Positions 24,691-35,198 of a stretch of 64,000 nt of DNA are shown here, piece by piece. Under the pieces are notes generated by a model. That model made no database searches. It was not told the DNA's origin and saw nothing but the letters and a program-made list of their open reading frames with translations. This DNA comes from Aquarana catesbeiana. Taxonomy: Eukaryota > Chordata > Amphibia > Anura > Ranidae. The translations under genes and the position numbers were made by a program. Every line of letters begins with the position of its first letter. Positions within the stretch are counted from its first letter, which is position 1. Where the stretch lies: contig NC_133328.1 of assembly GCF_042186555.1 (NCBI RefSeq), positions 616,659,092 through 616,723,091 on the forward strand. The letters are read 5' to 3'.

Positions 24691-24956
24691 AAAAAACGTC
24701 AGGCCCCAACTATCGCCATTTTATTCCCTAGGTTCTCTGCTAAAAAATGTATATAATGTTTGGTGGTTATGAGTAATTTTCTATCAAAAATTACCGATTT
24801 TAACTTGTAAACAAAAAGTGCCAGAAAAGGCCTAGTTTACAAGTGGTTAAAGTGATAGAACATGAAGAAATGTGGAAGTATTGCAGAGATGCACTGATTT
24901 TTTTTTTATATTTTGCACTGAAATACACTTTAACTGTTTGTTACAGGCTGGGCATT

Positions 24957-25024
24957 TTATATATATATATATATTTTATTTTTATATATATATATATATA
25001 TTTTATTTTTATATATATATATAT
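24957..25024. repeat. TA-rich microsatellite
   Basis: TA dinucleotides alternate with TTTTATTTTTA blocks just after the family B element. It makes a short spurious frame. Confidence 0.8.
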
Positions 25025-25499
25025 CTCTAGAAACAGGTGCATTAATGTTTAAGCATGGAAAGTACTTGAAGTTCTCAGAAATAGTGAATGTCAAGCCTTT
25101 TCTTTAAATTTAAAAAAAAAAACACTTTCCAGAAAATTCTATTACATTTTTTCCATGGCATTCTCAAGGAAAGTGTGTTCTGAGTAGAGAGGATTCCTGG
25201 TAGAGCAATCTATACCGGAGATAATGTGAATAAAAGGATTCCCAATCAATTGTATTAGTCTGAGGATGTGCAGCTGTGCGCTGAGGAGAAATCCTATAAG
25301 CATCTTCTCTGTATTATTTTTGTGAAGAGACTGGCAAGCTTTCAACGAGAGAGAGAGAGGGTAATGCTTGAAATGTAGAGAACAGCAGTTCCTAGGTTTG
25401 ATTTTCTTAGTTCCGCTGATGAAAAGTGCTATGGAGTCCCGTCTCTTTCAGCAGAAGAGGTTGGGATCATTTACTATATGGGCAAAGAAAGTTTTATTA
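25025..25499. other. Intronic sequence, no gene recognised
   Basis: Unique-looking intron sequence with a GAGA run at 25347-25360. No coding similarity was seen. Confidence 0.35.
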
Positions 25500-26003
25500 A
25501 AGTTGTCTCCAAACTTTCTAAAGAAAGGGCCAGTTTACTGTCCTTCAGACTTTAGGGGGGCCGAACTGTGCCCAGTGTGGGAGTAAACAATGCCTGATCT
25601 TTGGTAGTTGGTTTTGTTGGGAGGAATAGTACCACAATTTTGTTGTCCATGGAAGGAATTATGCCCCATTGTTTATGTCGGTGGAAAGAATAGTGCCCCA
25701 TCGTTGGTGTCGGTGGAAAGAATAGTGCCCCATCGTTGGTGTCGGTGGAAAGAATAGTGCCCCATCGTTGGTGTCGGTGGAAAGAATAGTGCCCCATCGT
25801 TGGTGTCAGTGGAAAGAATAGTGTCCCATTGTTGGTGTCAGTGGAAAGAATAGTGCCCCATCGTTGGTGTCGGTGGAAAGAATAGTGCCCCATCGTTTGT
25901 GTCAGTGGAAAGAATAGTGCCCCATTGTTGGTGTTAGTGATAGGAATAATTGCCTCAAGGGCCAGATAACGGCAAACAAAGGGCCGCCGTTTGGGGACCA
26001 CTG
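25500..26003. mobile_element. hAT-like element with internal 32-bp tandem array
   Basis: The left end reads GTCTCCAAACTTTCTAAAG and the right end CCGCCGTTTGGGGACCACTG. Both match the family at 43694-44435. Between 25640 and 25945 lie about nine units of 32 bp (GCCCCATCGTTGGTGTCGG then TGGAAAGAATAGT). The minus frame across the array is open for 149 codons but is a repeat artefact. The left terminal CAG is not seen, so this end may be eroded. Confidence 0.65.
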
Positions 26004-26010
26004 GTTTTAA

Positions 26011-26229
26011 CCGCTTTCCGACCAGCCGCCGTCGTCATTACACTGCGGCAACCCGCAGAGGTGATCAAATACCACCAAAAGAAAGCTCTATTTGTGCGAA
26101 AAAAGGACATCAATTTTGTTTGGGTACAGCGTAACACGACCGCGCAATTGTCAGTTAAAGCGACGCAGTGCCGTATCCCAAAAAATGGCCTGGTCAGGAA
26201 GGGGATAAATCCTTCCAGGGCTGAAGTGG
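26011..26229 (+). mobile_element. piggyBac-like element, family A, internally deleted (219 bp)
   Basis: TTAA lies at 26007-26010 and 26230-26233. The ends are CCGCTTTCCGACC and GGGCTGAAGTGG. Compared with 853-1775, the middle is missing: the left end jumps straight to the AGAGGTGATCAAATACC region. Confidence 0.75.
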
Positions 26230-26233
26230 TTAA

Positions 26234-26600
26234 TGCATAACAAAAGAACAGGAATAAAATAAAGAAAACTGCTGGTTTTTTTTTTTTTATGCCATTTTCT
26301 AATCACATTTTAAAGCCCCTCTCCCATTTCTTTGTGCCACCTTTTCACAACATTTAAGGCCTTGTGCACACTGGGCGTTTACCACAGTGGTGTAAGGCTG
26401 CTTGAGTTTAGATGCGAGTGGAAGGTACAGTCCAACCCCGCTACTGGCAGCCTGTACAAGTCTGAGAGGCTGATGGCTGCTGTGGTTGGACAGTAGAGCT
26501 GCACAATTAATTACTAACATGGGATTTCACTTGTCATGCGACTTGGGGGTCTCACAAGTCAGATCTTAAGTCACGGCAGCGTGAATTGAGCCTAACAGTC
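26234..26600. other. Intronic sequence, no gene recognised
   Basis: A poly-T run lies at 26277-26288. The word TAAGGCCTTGTGCACACTGG near 26357 looks like a Harbinger-type end, but the matching end was not found. Confidence 0.35.
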
Positions 26601-26816
26601 TTAACCGCTTCCCGACCACCTCACGCTGATATACGTCGGCAGAAGGGCACATACAGGCAGAATCACTTACCTGTACGTAGCCCTGTAAGAGGCGGCTTGT
26701 GGGCGTGCGCGCGCTAGGAGCTTAATGAGCGTGATCGCGTGTCCCGCGGACTCAATGTCAGCGGGGATACCCGCGATCGTCTTACGGAGAGGAAGAACGG
26801 GGAAATGCTGAGACAA

Positions 26817-27133
26817 GCATCTCCCCGTTCTGCCCTAGTGACAGCACACTGATCACAGCTCCCTGTAATCGGGAGCTGTGATCAGTGTCGTGTCACACAT
26901 AGCCCCTCCCCCCGCAGTTAGAATCACTCCCTAGGACACACTTAACCCCTACAGCGCCACCTAGTGGTTAACCTGGGGTTAACCACTAGGTGGCGCTGTA
27001 GGGGTAAAGTGTGTCCTAGGGAGTGATTCTAACTGCGGGGGGAGGGGCTATGTGTGACACGACACTGATCACAGCTCCCGATTACAGGGAGCTGCGATCA
27101 GTGTGCTGTCACTAGGGCAGAACGGGGAGATGC
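26817..27133. repeat. Palindrome 1, 317 bp, inside piggyBac-like element
   Basis: The arms meet at 26975 around GGTTAACCTGGGGTTAACC. Reading outward they match with only about two mismatches in ~158 bp, ending at GCATCTCCCC on the left and GGGGAGATGC on the right. Confidence 0.9.
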
Positions 27134-27319
27134 GGACACTTTTGACGTGATTTTGGGACCATTCACATTTATACAGCGATCAGTGCAATTAAAAATGCAT
27201 TGATTACTGTGTAAATGTGACTGGCAGTCAGTCACATTTACACAGTAATCAATGCATTTTTAATTGCACTGATCGCTGTATAAATGTGAATGGTCCCAAA
27301 ATCACGGCAAAAGTGTCCG
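27133..27319. repeat. Palindrome 2, 187 bp, inside piggyBac-like element
   Basis: The arms meet at 27226 within GTGACTGGCAGTCAGTCAC. They run outward to CGGACACTTTTG on the left and CAAAAGTGTCCG on the right, with about one mismatch in ~93 bp. It abuts palindrome 1. Confidence 0.9.
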
Positions 27320-27849
27320 ATCTGTCCGCCATAATGTCGCAGTCATGATAAAAATCGCTGATCGCTGCCATTACTAATATATAAAAAAAATTATTAATAA
27401 AAATGCCATAAAACTATCCCCTATTTTGTAAACTCTATAACTTTTGCGCAAACCAATCAATATACGCTTATTGCATTTTTTTTTAACCAAAAATATGTAG
27501 AATATGTATCGGTCTACACTAAGGAAAAAAAAAATTTTTTTTAATATTTTTTAGGGGATATTTATTATAGCAAAAAGTAAAAAATATTTTTTCAAAATTG
27601 TCGCTCTTTTTTTTGTTTATAGCGCAAAAAATAAAAACCGCAGAGGTGATCAAATACCACCAAAAGAAAGCTCTATTTGTGGGGGGGGGGGGGGGAGAAA
27701 GACATCAATTTTGTTTCAGAGCCACGTCGCAAGAACGCGCAATTGTCAAAAAGTTTAAGCGACGCAAAAAGTGCTCTGATCTTTGGCCAGCCAAATGGTC
27801 CGGGGCTGAAGTGGTTAACCACTCGACCCCACAGGCTTTTTGTTTACAG

Positions 27850-27985
27850 CCGTGACCAAAAGTTTTGAGAATGACACAAATATAAACTTTCTGCTGCTTC
27901 AGTGTTTTTAGCTCTTTTTTCTCAGACTATGGTATACTGAAGTATAATTAGAAGCATTTCATAAGTGTCAAAGGCTTTTATTGAC
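27850..27985. mobile_element. Solitary Tc1/mariner-type terminal repeat
   Basis: The sequence GTGACCAAAAGTTTTGAGAA and the following ~110 bp resemble the terminal repeat of vertebrate Tc1-like elements. No transposase or partner repeat follows. A minus-strand family A element begins directly after it. Confidence 0.5.
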
Positions 27986-27989
27986 AATT

Positions 27990-28548
27990 TTCACTAATTT
28001 TTTTTTTTTATTACTAGTAATGGCGGCAATCTGCGATTTTTATTGTGACTGCGACATTATGGTGGACACATCGGACACTTTTGGCGCTATTTTGGGACCA
28101 TCCACTTTTATACAGCGATCAGTACGTTTAAGAATGCACTGATTACTGTGTAAATAACACTGGCAGTGAAGGGGTTAACTAGTAGGGGGCGCTGTATGGG
28201 GTTAAGTGTGTCCTAGGGAGTGATTCTAACTGTGGGGGGGGGGGGCTACGTGTGACATGACACTGATCACCGCTCCCTATCACAGGGAGCGGTGATCAGT
28301 GTCCTGTCACTAGGCAGAATGGGGAGATGTTTGTTTACATCAGCATTTTCCCGTTCTTCCTCTTCGTGAGACGATCGCGGGTATCCCCGTGGACATCGAG
28401 TCCGCGGGACCCGCGGTCACGCTCACGGAAGCTCGCGGCGGCCGCACTCCCACAATGCCCCGTCTTAAAGGGCAACGTACAGGTACGTTAATATGCCTGT
28501 ACTTGCCCTTCTGCTGATGTATATCGGCATGAGCCGGTCGGCAAGGGG
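27990..28548 (-). mobile_element. piggyBac-like element, family A, truncated
   Basis: It contains ATTACTAGTAATGGCGGCAA, GATCAGTGTCCTGTCACTAG and the terminus GGTCGGCAAGGGG, followed by TTAA at 28549-28552. The end that should read CCACTTCAGCCCC is missing. It faces the copy at 26605-27814. Confidence 0.65.
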
Positions 28549-28643
28549 TTAATATATTGAAGATTGAAATTTTGGCGATTGGGTTTACATACGCCTTAAC
28601 GTGTGAATGGCAGTCTTCATCTTTCTATTCTTTCTATTTGCAG

Positions 28644-28771
28644 CCTACCAAAATCTCTGGACAAGCACGATAAGAATGTCTTCTTCCTAACCAACAAAAT
28701 TGCGGAATCTCTGGGTGGCAGTGGATACAGCGTGGAGAGACTGTCCGTCGCCTATGTGCCCCAAGTGACGG
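28644..28771 (+). CDS. EFR3A: EFR3A coding exon 4 of 8 in window
   Basis: The exon is 128 bases and starts with the last base of the codon split with exon 3. It ends with the first base of the codon split with exon 5. The acceptor is TTCTATTTGCAG and the donor is GTAAGA. It reads LPKSLDKHDKNVFFLTNKIA then ESLGGSGYSVERLSVAYVPQ and VT. The LTNKIAESLGGSGYSVERLS block is invariant in EFR3A proteins as I recall them; Ala replaces the usual Pro in SVPYVPQ. Confidence 0.95.
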
Positions 28772-28960
28772 GTAAGATTTGTTCCTTCTTCAGTGTTCTA
28801 TGGAAAAGTGTACAAATCGAAGCAAAACACTGACCAGCCACATACTCTCATGTTCAGCTTTAGAAAATCTACAAATTTTTATGGTGTTTCAATGCCTACA
28901 GAATAACCATAAAAGAAAGCGAATAGCTTGCGGATTAAATTACCTTCTTGAAAATATATA

Positions 28961-30982
28961 CAGTCGTGCTCAAAAGTTTGCATACCCTGGCAGAAATTGT
29001 GAAATTTTGGCAGAAAATATGACTGGTCATGCCAAAAAAAACGTTTTTATTTAAAACCCCTTGCCACCCAGGCCAATTCTGACATTTCTCTCCTACATGT
29101 AAAAATCATAATTTTTTTGCTAGAAAATTACATAGAACCCCCAAACATTATATATGTTTTTTTTTTTAGCAGAGACCCTAGAGAATAAAATGGTGGTCAT
29201 TGCAACTTTTTATCTCACACGGTGTTTGTGCAGCAATTTTTCGAACGTGTTTTTTTTGGGGGGGGGGGACTGCTTTATGCTTTAAAAAAAAAACATTAAA
29301 GTTAGCCCGGTTTGTTTACATAATGTAAAAGATAAAGTTATGCCGAGTAAAAAGATACCCATCATGTCTGGCTTCAAAATTGCACACGCTCGTGGAATGG
29401 CGGCAAAATCCCCACAGGCGACGCTTTCATATTTTTTTACTAGTTACATGTTTTGAGTTACAGAGGAGGTCTAGGGCTAGAATTATTGCTCTCACTTCGC
29501 TGCGATGCCTCACATGTGTGGTTTTCATATGTGGGCGGGACTTATGTATCCATTTGCTTCTGCGTGTGAGCACACGGGGACAGGGGCACTTTAAAAGGAA
29601 AAAAAAAAATGATTGTTACTTTTACTTTTCTTTTTTTATTTTTACACTTTTTAAAAAAAAAAAAATTATTGTTACTTTTACTTTTCTTTTTTTATTTTTA
29701 CACTTTTAAAAAAAAAAAATTTTTTGATTACTTTTATTCCTATTACAAGGAATGTGAACATCCCTTGTAATAGGAATATGGCATGACAGGTCCTCTTTAC
29801 AGTGAGATATGGGGTCAATAAGACCTCACATCTCACCTCTAGGCTGGGAAGCCTGAAATTAAAAAAAAAAAACTATCTCGGCTTCCCAGCCAAGGCTGTG
29901 CCATTTGTTTGAATGTAGAGGCCAGGCGTGACGTCATAACATCGCGCCTGGCCTCCGAACGATCATAGAGACTCTGGCGATCATCTGGTCTGCTGGAAAT
30001 CTCTATGGTAATTATCCGGGGCCGGCGGATCCTGTCTCTGACTCACCGATGGCACGGCTGAGTCGGTAGAAGCACCGGAAGGCGGAGGGAGGGGCGTCCT
30101 CTCTCGCTGCCCGTAAGAATGATCGAGCGTTGTAACAGCTGCTATGATCGTTATTATGTTGTAGGGAATCGCCGGCTGAAAAAGATGATATCTGATAGAT
30201 GCCTGTGGCTGTGGGCATCATTCAGAGTACCCGCACAAAGTCAATGACGTCACATGACGGCCGGTGAGCGGGAAGTGGTTAAGGATAGTGATCACATGAA
30301 GCCATTTACTATCACATCGTTTTTTGGATCCTTTTTAAATCATAACAGAAATCGCCCAAATGACCCCGATAAAAAGTTTACATACCCTGAAATGTTTTGC
30401 CTTGGTACAGACACAGAAGGTGGCACACACAGGTTAAAATGGCAATTAAAGTTTTAATTTCTCCAGTTTGTGGCTTTTTATATCACAATTGGTGTCTATG
30501 TATAAATAGTCAGTGAGCTGTCACATGGATGCACTAAGCAGGCTAGACACTGAGCCATGAGGAGGTAGCAAAGAACAGTCAAAAGACCTGCATAACAAGG
30601 TAATGAAACTTTACAAAGATGGAAAAGGATATAAAAAGATATTAAAAGCCTTGAATATGCCAGTCAGTACTGTTCAATCACCTAATAAGAAGTGGAAAAT
30701 TAACCTTTAATTGCCATTTTAACCTGTGTGTGCCACCTTCTGTGTCTGTACCAAGGCCAAACATTCCAGGGTATGTAAACTTTTTATCAGGGCCATTTGG
30801 GTGATTTCTGTTATCAATATGATTTTATAAAGGATCCAAAATACGATGTGATAATACATGGCTTCATGTGATTGCTATCCTTAAATAAAAGACAGTTTTT
30901 TGGTATGATCAGTCATATTTTCAATATTGATGCCAAAATTTCACTTTTTCTGCCAGGGTATGCAAACTTTTGAGCACAATTG
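28961..30982. mobile_element. Tc1-like MITE with long inverted ends, split by a TTAA element
   Basis: The ends are CAGTCGTGCTCAAAAGTTTG and its near reverse complement, with TA on each side (28959-28960, 30983-30984). The inverted repeats are about 300 bp once the insertion at 29055-30278 is removed. The centre (30540-30690) keeps a trace of the transposase N-terminal region but no usable frame. Confidence 0.75.
29055..30278 (-). mobile_element. piggyBac-like element, family B, inserted in Tc1 MITE
   Basis: TTAA flanks it at 29051-29054 and 30279-30282. It starts AACCCCTTGCCACCCAGG and ends GCGGGAAGTGG. Landmarks include AGAGAATAAAATGG and GAGGTCTAGGGCTAG. A 70-bp AT-rich block is duplicated at 29600-29725. 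The uninterrupted mirror arm at 30881-30884 shows the pre-insertion site. Confidence 0.8.
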
Positions 30983-30984
30983 TA

Positions 30985-31690
30985 GGAACTGTAAGGCAGG
31001 TTAGTATTATAAGCTCTTGGTATGGGGTATTGGGAGGAATTGGGCACAGACACACAGCCAGACGTGAGCTTTAAAAAAAAAAAAAGGTTGAGTTTTGTTA
31101 GAAGAATAATGGTTAACCACTCCAGGAATATAAAACTTCTTTCTATAGCTATTAAAAATCCAAACTAGTAAACCACAATTAGATGCCATTAAAGGAAAGC
31201 TCTGAGCAGGTAGGTCTGGCCTGGGCCACATGCCTCCTAATAATTGGAGTTGATTCACTGAATGGTTGAGTATGTATGTGATGCATATGAGACAACTGAA
31301 ATAAATAAAAAATAATAAACCTCATAAATACTCCAAATGAACTGGTAAAGTATATATTCGGGAACTTGCTTACACCCCAAAGGATTTGTATTTCTGTCTA
31401 TTTAGTCGCAAGATTTGCACAGCTCTACCACCTAACACGGCTAGCCTGATGACCTAACCTGCTTATGCTGCAAGTTGTAGTGTTACAAATTCACAATAGT
31501 AAAATCACGTCTGTATATGCAGTAAAGCATGCTTGTTATACTCACTGTGGAACCTAAGGGTTTATTCCTGCATTGTGTAAAAAAGGCTTTTTGAGCCTGT
31601 CTTCTCTGATCCTCCCCTTTTATACACAGCCCCCAAATTATTTTTTTCTGTTCTTTCCACTGTGGAACCATTTTTGTTTTTGAGTGAACC

Positions 31691-31732
<42 letters not shown>

Positions 31733-32070
31733 TAAAACACTGTACCACTTATGAAGCAATTTACTACACTAGGGCTCTCCTGTCTCTCCCCGTTTACAGC
31801 TTCTATGAATGAAATCAGATCAAAGAATGGAGGACAGGCAGGTGATTAATAGGTCTGCCCCCTCCATTCATCTCTTGTGTTGTATTCATAGAAGCTGTAG
31901 TACGGCTTCTATGAATAAATGTGGGTGGAATGGGCGAGTACAGCCTATGACATCCCCACCAGTTGTATTAACCCCAGCTGCACTGGAAGATTACGGGGTG
32001 GAGGTGGGGCATCGGTGGAGGTGGATTTTTACTGACAAAAGAGGAATAAGCACAAGGGACACATTCTAAT
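30985..32070. other. Intronic sequence with a poly-T tract
   Basis: A poly-T run of about 35 bases lies at 31694-31730. The words AGCTTCTATGAATGAA and TATTCATAGAAGCT near 31800-31910 form a loose inverted repeat of a probable MITE. No gene was recognised. Confidence 0.4.
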
Positions 32071-32076
32071 GACTAA

Positions 32077-32462
32077 GGCTGGGTTCACACTATTGCGAAT
32101 TGGATGCAGGTTCCCCCCCCCCCGCATTGCACAGGAGTCCTGTGTGTCTTCTAGTCCAGTGTTTCTCAACTCCAGTCCTCAAGGCGCACCAACAGGTCAT
32201 GTTTTCAGGATTTCCCTCAGATGAAACAGCTGTGGTAATTACTAAGGCAGTGAAACTGATCAAATCACCTGTGCAAAATAGTGGAAATCCTGAAAACATG
32301 ACCTGTTGGTGCGCCTTGAGGACTGGAGTTGAGAAACACTGTTCTAGTCCATTTCAGGTCCGAATTCAGCCAAAAGTTCAGATTGAAATCGGACCTGAAA
32401 CGGTGAACAGGGACACCGGACCCCTGATGTGAGCCGCTCTGTGCAGCAGTGTGAACCCAGAC
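32077..32462. mobile_element. Harbinger-like MITE, split by a hAT-like MITE
   Basis: The ends are GGCTGGGTTCACACT and AGTGTGAACCCAGAC, after TAA on the left; the right flank is TGA, so the duplication is imperfect. The interior is interrupted at 32157-32341. Confidence 0.5.
32157..32341. mobile_element. hAT-like MITE, 185 bp, with 8-bp target duplication
   Basis: The ends CAGTGTTTCTCAACTCCAG and CTGGAGTTGAGAAACACTG are perfect inverted repeats, and the pairing continues for about 60 bp. The 8-mer TTCTAGTC occurs at 32149-32156 and 32342-32349. An 8-bp duplication with CAG...CTG ends is the hAT signature. Confidence 0.9.
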
Positions 32463-32528
32463 TGAGAGTATTGTCTCTTGTGATGATTTTCCAGCTTTTT
32501 TTCTTTTTTAATTTTAGTTGCACTTTAA

Positions 32529-32929
32529 AGCGGTGTCCCCCCCCCCAAAAAATGAAAAGCCAGCAGCTACACATACTGCAGCTGCTGGCTTTTAATAATA
32601 GTTTCCATCAGCTGTCAGGTGCTGTTGCTGCCATTGCGGGTAAGGGTACCTGGCAGTGTAACCTTACGGCTTCACGCCCTGAACCCTACTGCCCATGCGC
32701 GAGGCCCCGCTCCTCTCTCGTACTGGCCCGGCAACAGGGAGAGGAGGAGGAGGAGGGAGCTCCGCAGTGATGTCACACGGCCGCGGCACGGACTCCCGGA
32801 AGTGGGAACAGGATACCTGTCCAAGCCAGGTATCCTGTCCCCCCTCACCCCCGAAAGGTGCCAATTGTGGCACCAGAGGGGGAGAGGAGACAAATGAGCA
32901 GAAGTTCCACTTTTGGGTGGAACTCCGCT
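32529..32929. mobile_element. TTAA-flanked MITE (AGCGGTGTCC family)
   Basis: TTAA lies at 32525-32528 and 32930-32933. The ends are AGCGGTGTCC and GGAACTCCGCT. The hairpin AGCCAGCAGCTAC / GCAGCTGCTGGCT near 32560 also occurs in the copy at 38268-38765. Confidence 0.65.
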
Positions 32930-32939
32930 TTAAAGTAGA

Positions 32940-35198
32940 ACTAAAAGCATTTTATTTTCATTTTGGATAGAGTAAGGGAGGTTTTTTTTTTTTTTGCCAT
33001 GTATGTTCCATTGGGACAATTCCCCTTCATTTCCTGTCCCATAGCCAAAACAAGAAGTGTGGGATTTCTTTTAGTTTCACTTTCAATGAAACAGGACAAA
33101 TAGAGAAGGTAACAGCGACAACCTGAGAGGTTGTCCTCACCCTATCCAAAACTAAAGCAAAGGGTTTGCCTTTAGTTATACTTTTATGTATTGGATTTGT
33201 GTATTGGCTGCTTTCCTGTGATTTTAAGCTTTGGACTGATCAGTATATATTATGTCAACAGTTTTGTTTCAGCCTTTGAAGCTAGGAGGACCGCTAATAT
33301 GCAAATGATCAGATTTTTCATATAGGGGCAGCAAGAGTACTCCTACCCGTAAGATAATGGGGAGTCAGATCCACGCTGTGTCTGCCTGCCCCTTTTACAG
33401 GATAATTGAGAGTCACAGGAAGCCATGCTGTGTCTGTGCCCTCCCCCCCCTTTTTTTTAAAGAAAATTAAGAGCCGTGCTGTGTCTGTGCCTGCCCCCCG
33501 CCATTGAGCTAGGGCATGTGGAGGAGGCGTTGTCACACAGTCTGTATATATGTACTGTTGTAGGCATGGGGACCATGTAAAAAAACAAAAAAAAGTGAAT
33601 TTTATCACAGAAAGGCATGTTTTGTTATGTGGCTGGTTCAGATGTAAATAATGTCTTGTAAAGTCCTATAATTTTAATTTTTTAATTGAATTAATTATGC
33701 TCACTTTTAATTTTGCTTTTTAGTTAGACTGTAGGTGTTCCTTTCTAGATTTAAGGATATGTATTTACATATATTTGTATTTTGCAGTTGCACCTTTGTA
33801 CGCCTTCTTACCCTTCAGCAATGACCAGTCATTTAAGGGACTGTTCCACTCAAAAATGATATTTTGGTTATAGGAGAAGCTTATCTGGTTGAGTTCCCCA
33901 TTGGCTTCTAACATCTCATTGAGGCTCCAAAAAGAAAAGCTCAAATCTATGTTGCTGCCCATTTTTAAGTCTTAATGCTGATTGTACAACAGATCAGTTG
34001 CTGGCTACTTCTGTTCCTCCTGTTGTAACATAAAATAGAATACCAAATTCCCACTGGGGGAAGTGAAACACTCTTGAGATTGCCATGACCAGGTTTGGTA
34101 CCTCCAATGCTTATGTCTCAATACTGAAGTTCCTGATTGAACTAGGGCATCCATTTTGTGATTAAATTCTGTCACTCCTCTAACAATTTAGTTAAATATC
34201 AGTTTTGTGTGGACGGACCCGTTAATCCACAGGATTTTCGTTTTACCAAACTATTCTCTTCACTTTTCAATGTAGCTCTCTTTCCATCTGTCAAAAAAGT
34301 ACGTAAAAGTCCATGTCGATCAAAAGGTAATCCGGCTCTGCCTCCTAGACTGAACTAGCCCTAGTCCTTTCTCCCGTTGTGACACGAGTTTAAAGTTTGT
34401 GTGTTGGCTTATGTAGTGCGTCAAACTAGTATTCTGCAGAGAACAATACTAATCTAGTTCTGTAGTCACTAAGGAACTGTAGTTTGTCTAGAGTGGTAGA
34501 AAATTAGTTTGTATATATTTTGTCTTTATTGCATTGAAAAGTCAATCTGAACCCAGGAAAATCCCCAAGTACAAAGTTGATACATATTCTATATGTGACC
34601 AGTGATACCTACCTATGGAATTGGAAATTCTGTGTAACCAGTGGTGTGATTTAATAAAGCCCCGTAACATTGTCTAGCTAAGCAAGTGGGAAACTTTGCA
34701 GCTTCTTGTGTCACCTCTCCACCATTTGTGGTAGGTTGACATGTTAATGTAGTATTAAACCCTACTCTTAACAAGTATTTTTCTCTTTAGCAGCACTATT
34801 TAATATTTCTAGTTCCTTAAACCTTGTATTGCCCCAAAGACTCACTTTCCTAATGGTAGATCACAGGGTACTTCATATTCATGATTACCTGTGTTATGCT
34901 ACCACCTTGATGTTAATTGGCCACTGGCCAAAAAAAGGTAGGAATTCCCTGCTGAGGCATAACCTGTCCCAACTCCGCTAAACCTCAGTTTTTAGGTGAT
35001 GGATTGGCCTACAAATGTATTTGCGAACGTCTCCTGATTTTGTGGCCTTTAGTTCCCTGTTTTTCCGGAACACCCCTGCTGTAATAGGGAAGGGCTTCAT
35101 CTGGATCAGTTGCCTAGAGAATGCAAGAGCAAGCACAGCTTGTAATGTTGCCGGTCGGAACTGAATCCTGCGGCCAGCGATCTCTGGTGTACAATATA
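32940..35198. other. Intronic sequence, no gene recognised
   Basis: About three diverged units containing GCTGTGTCTG and a C-rich tract lie at 33365-33510. The rest looks like unique intron. No coding similarity was seen. Confidence 0.4.

Larger units (their letters stand above)
18275..24846 (+). mobile_element. piggyBac-like element, family B, split by nested insertions
   Basis: The head starts after TTAA at 18271-18274 and runs to about 18960, with the B landmarks GAGCAATAATTCTAGC and CTAGACCTCC. The tail resumes at about 24690 with CGCCATTTTATTCCC and ends AAGTGG before TTAA at 24847-24850. Order and orientation match intact B copies. The intervening 5.7 kb holds a family A fragment, a hairpin element, a Tx1/L1-like LINE and a CR1. 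A TA dinucleotide tract lies at 18289-18332. The very 5' end is diverged. Confidence 0.65.
26605..27814 (+). mobile_element. piggyBac-like element, family A, with two internal palindromes
   Basis: TTAA lies at 26601-26604 and 27815-27818. The ends are CCGCTTCCCGACC and GGGGCTGAAGTGG. At 1210 bp it is longer than other family A copies (923 and 973 bp) because of two back-to-back palindromes at 26817-27133 and 27133-27319 (see findings). The remainder matches other copies. A poly-G run lies at 27680-27693. Confidence 0.8.

Noticed and set aside
25552..26001. 149-codon minus-strand frame
   Set aside because: It is a translation of the 32-bp tandem array inside a hAT-like element.
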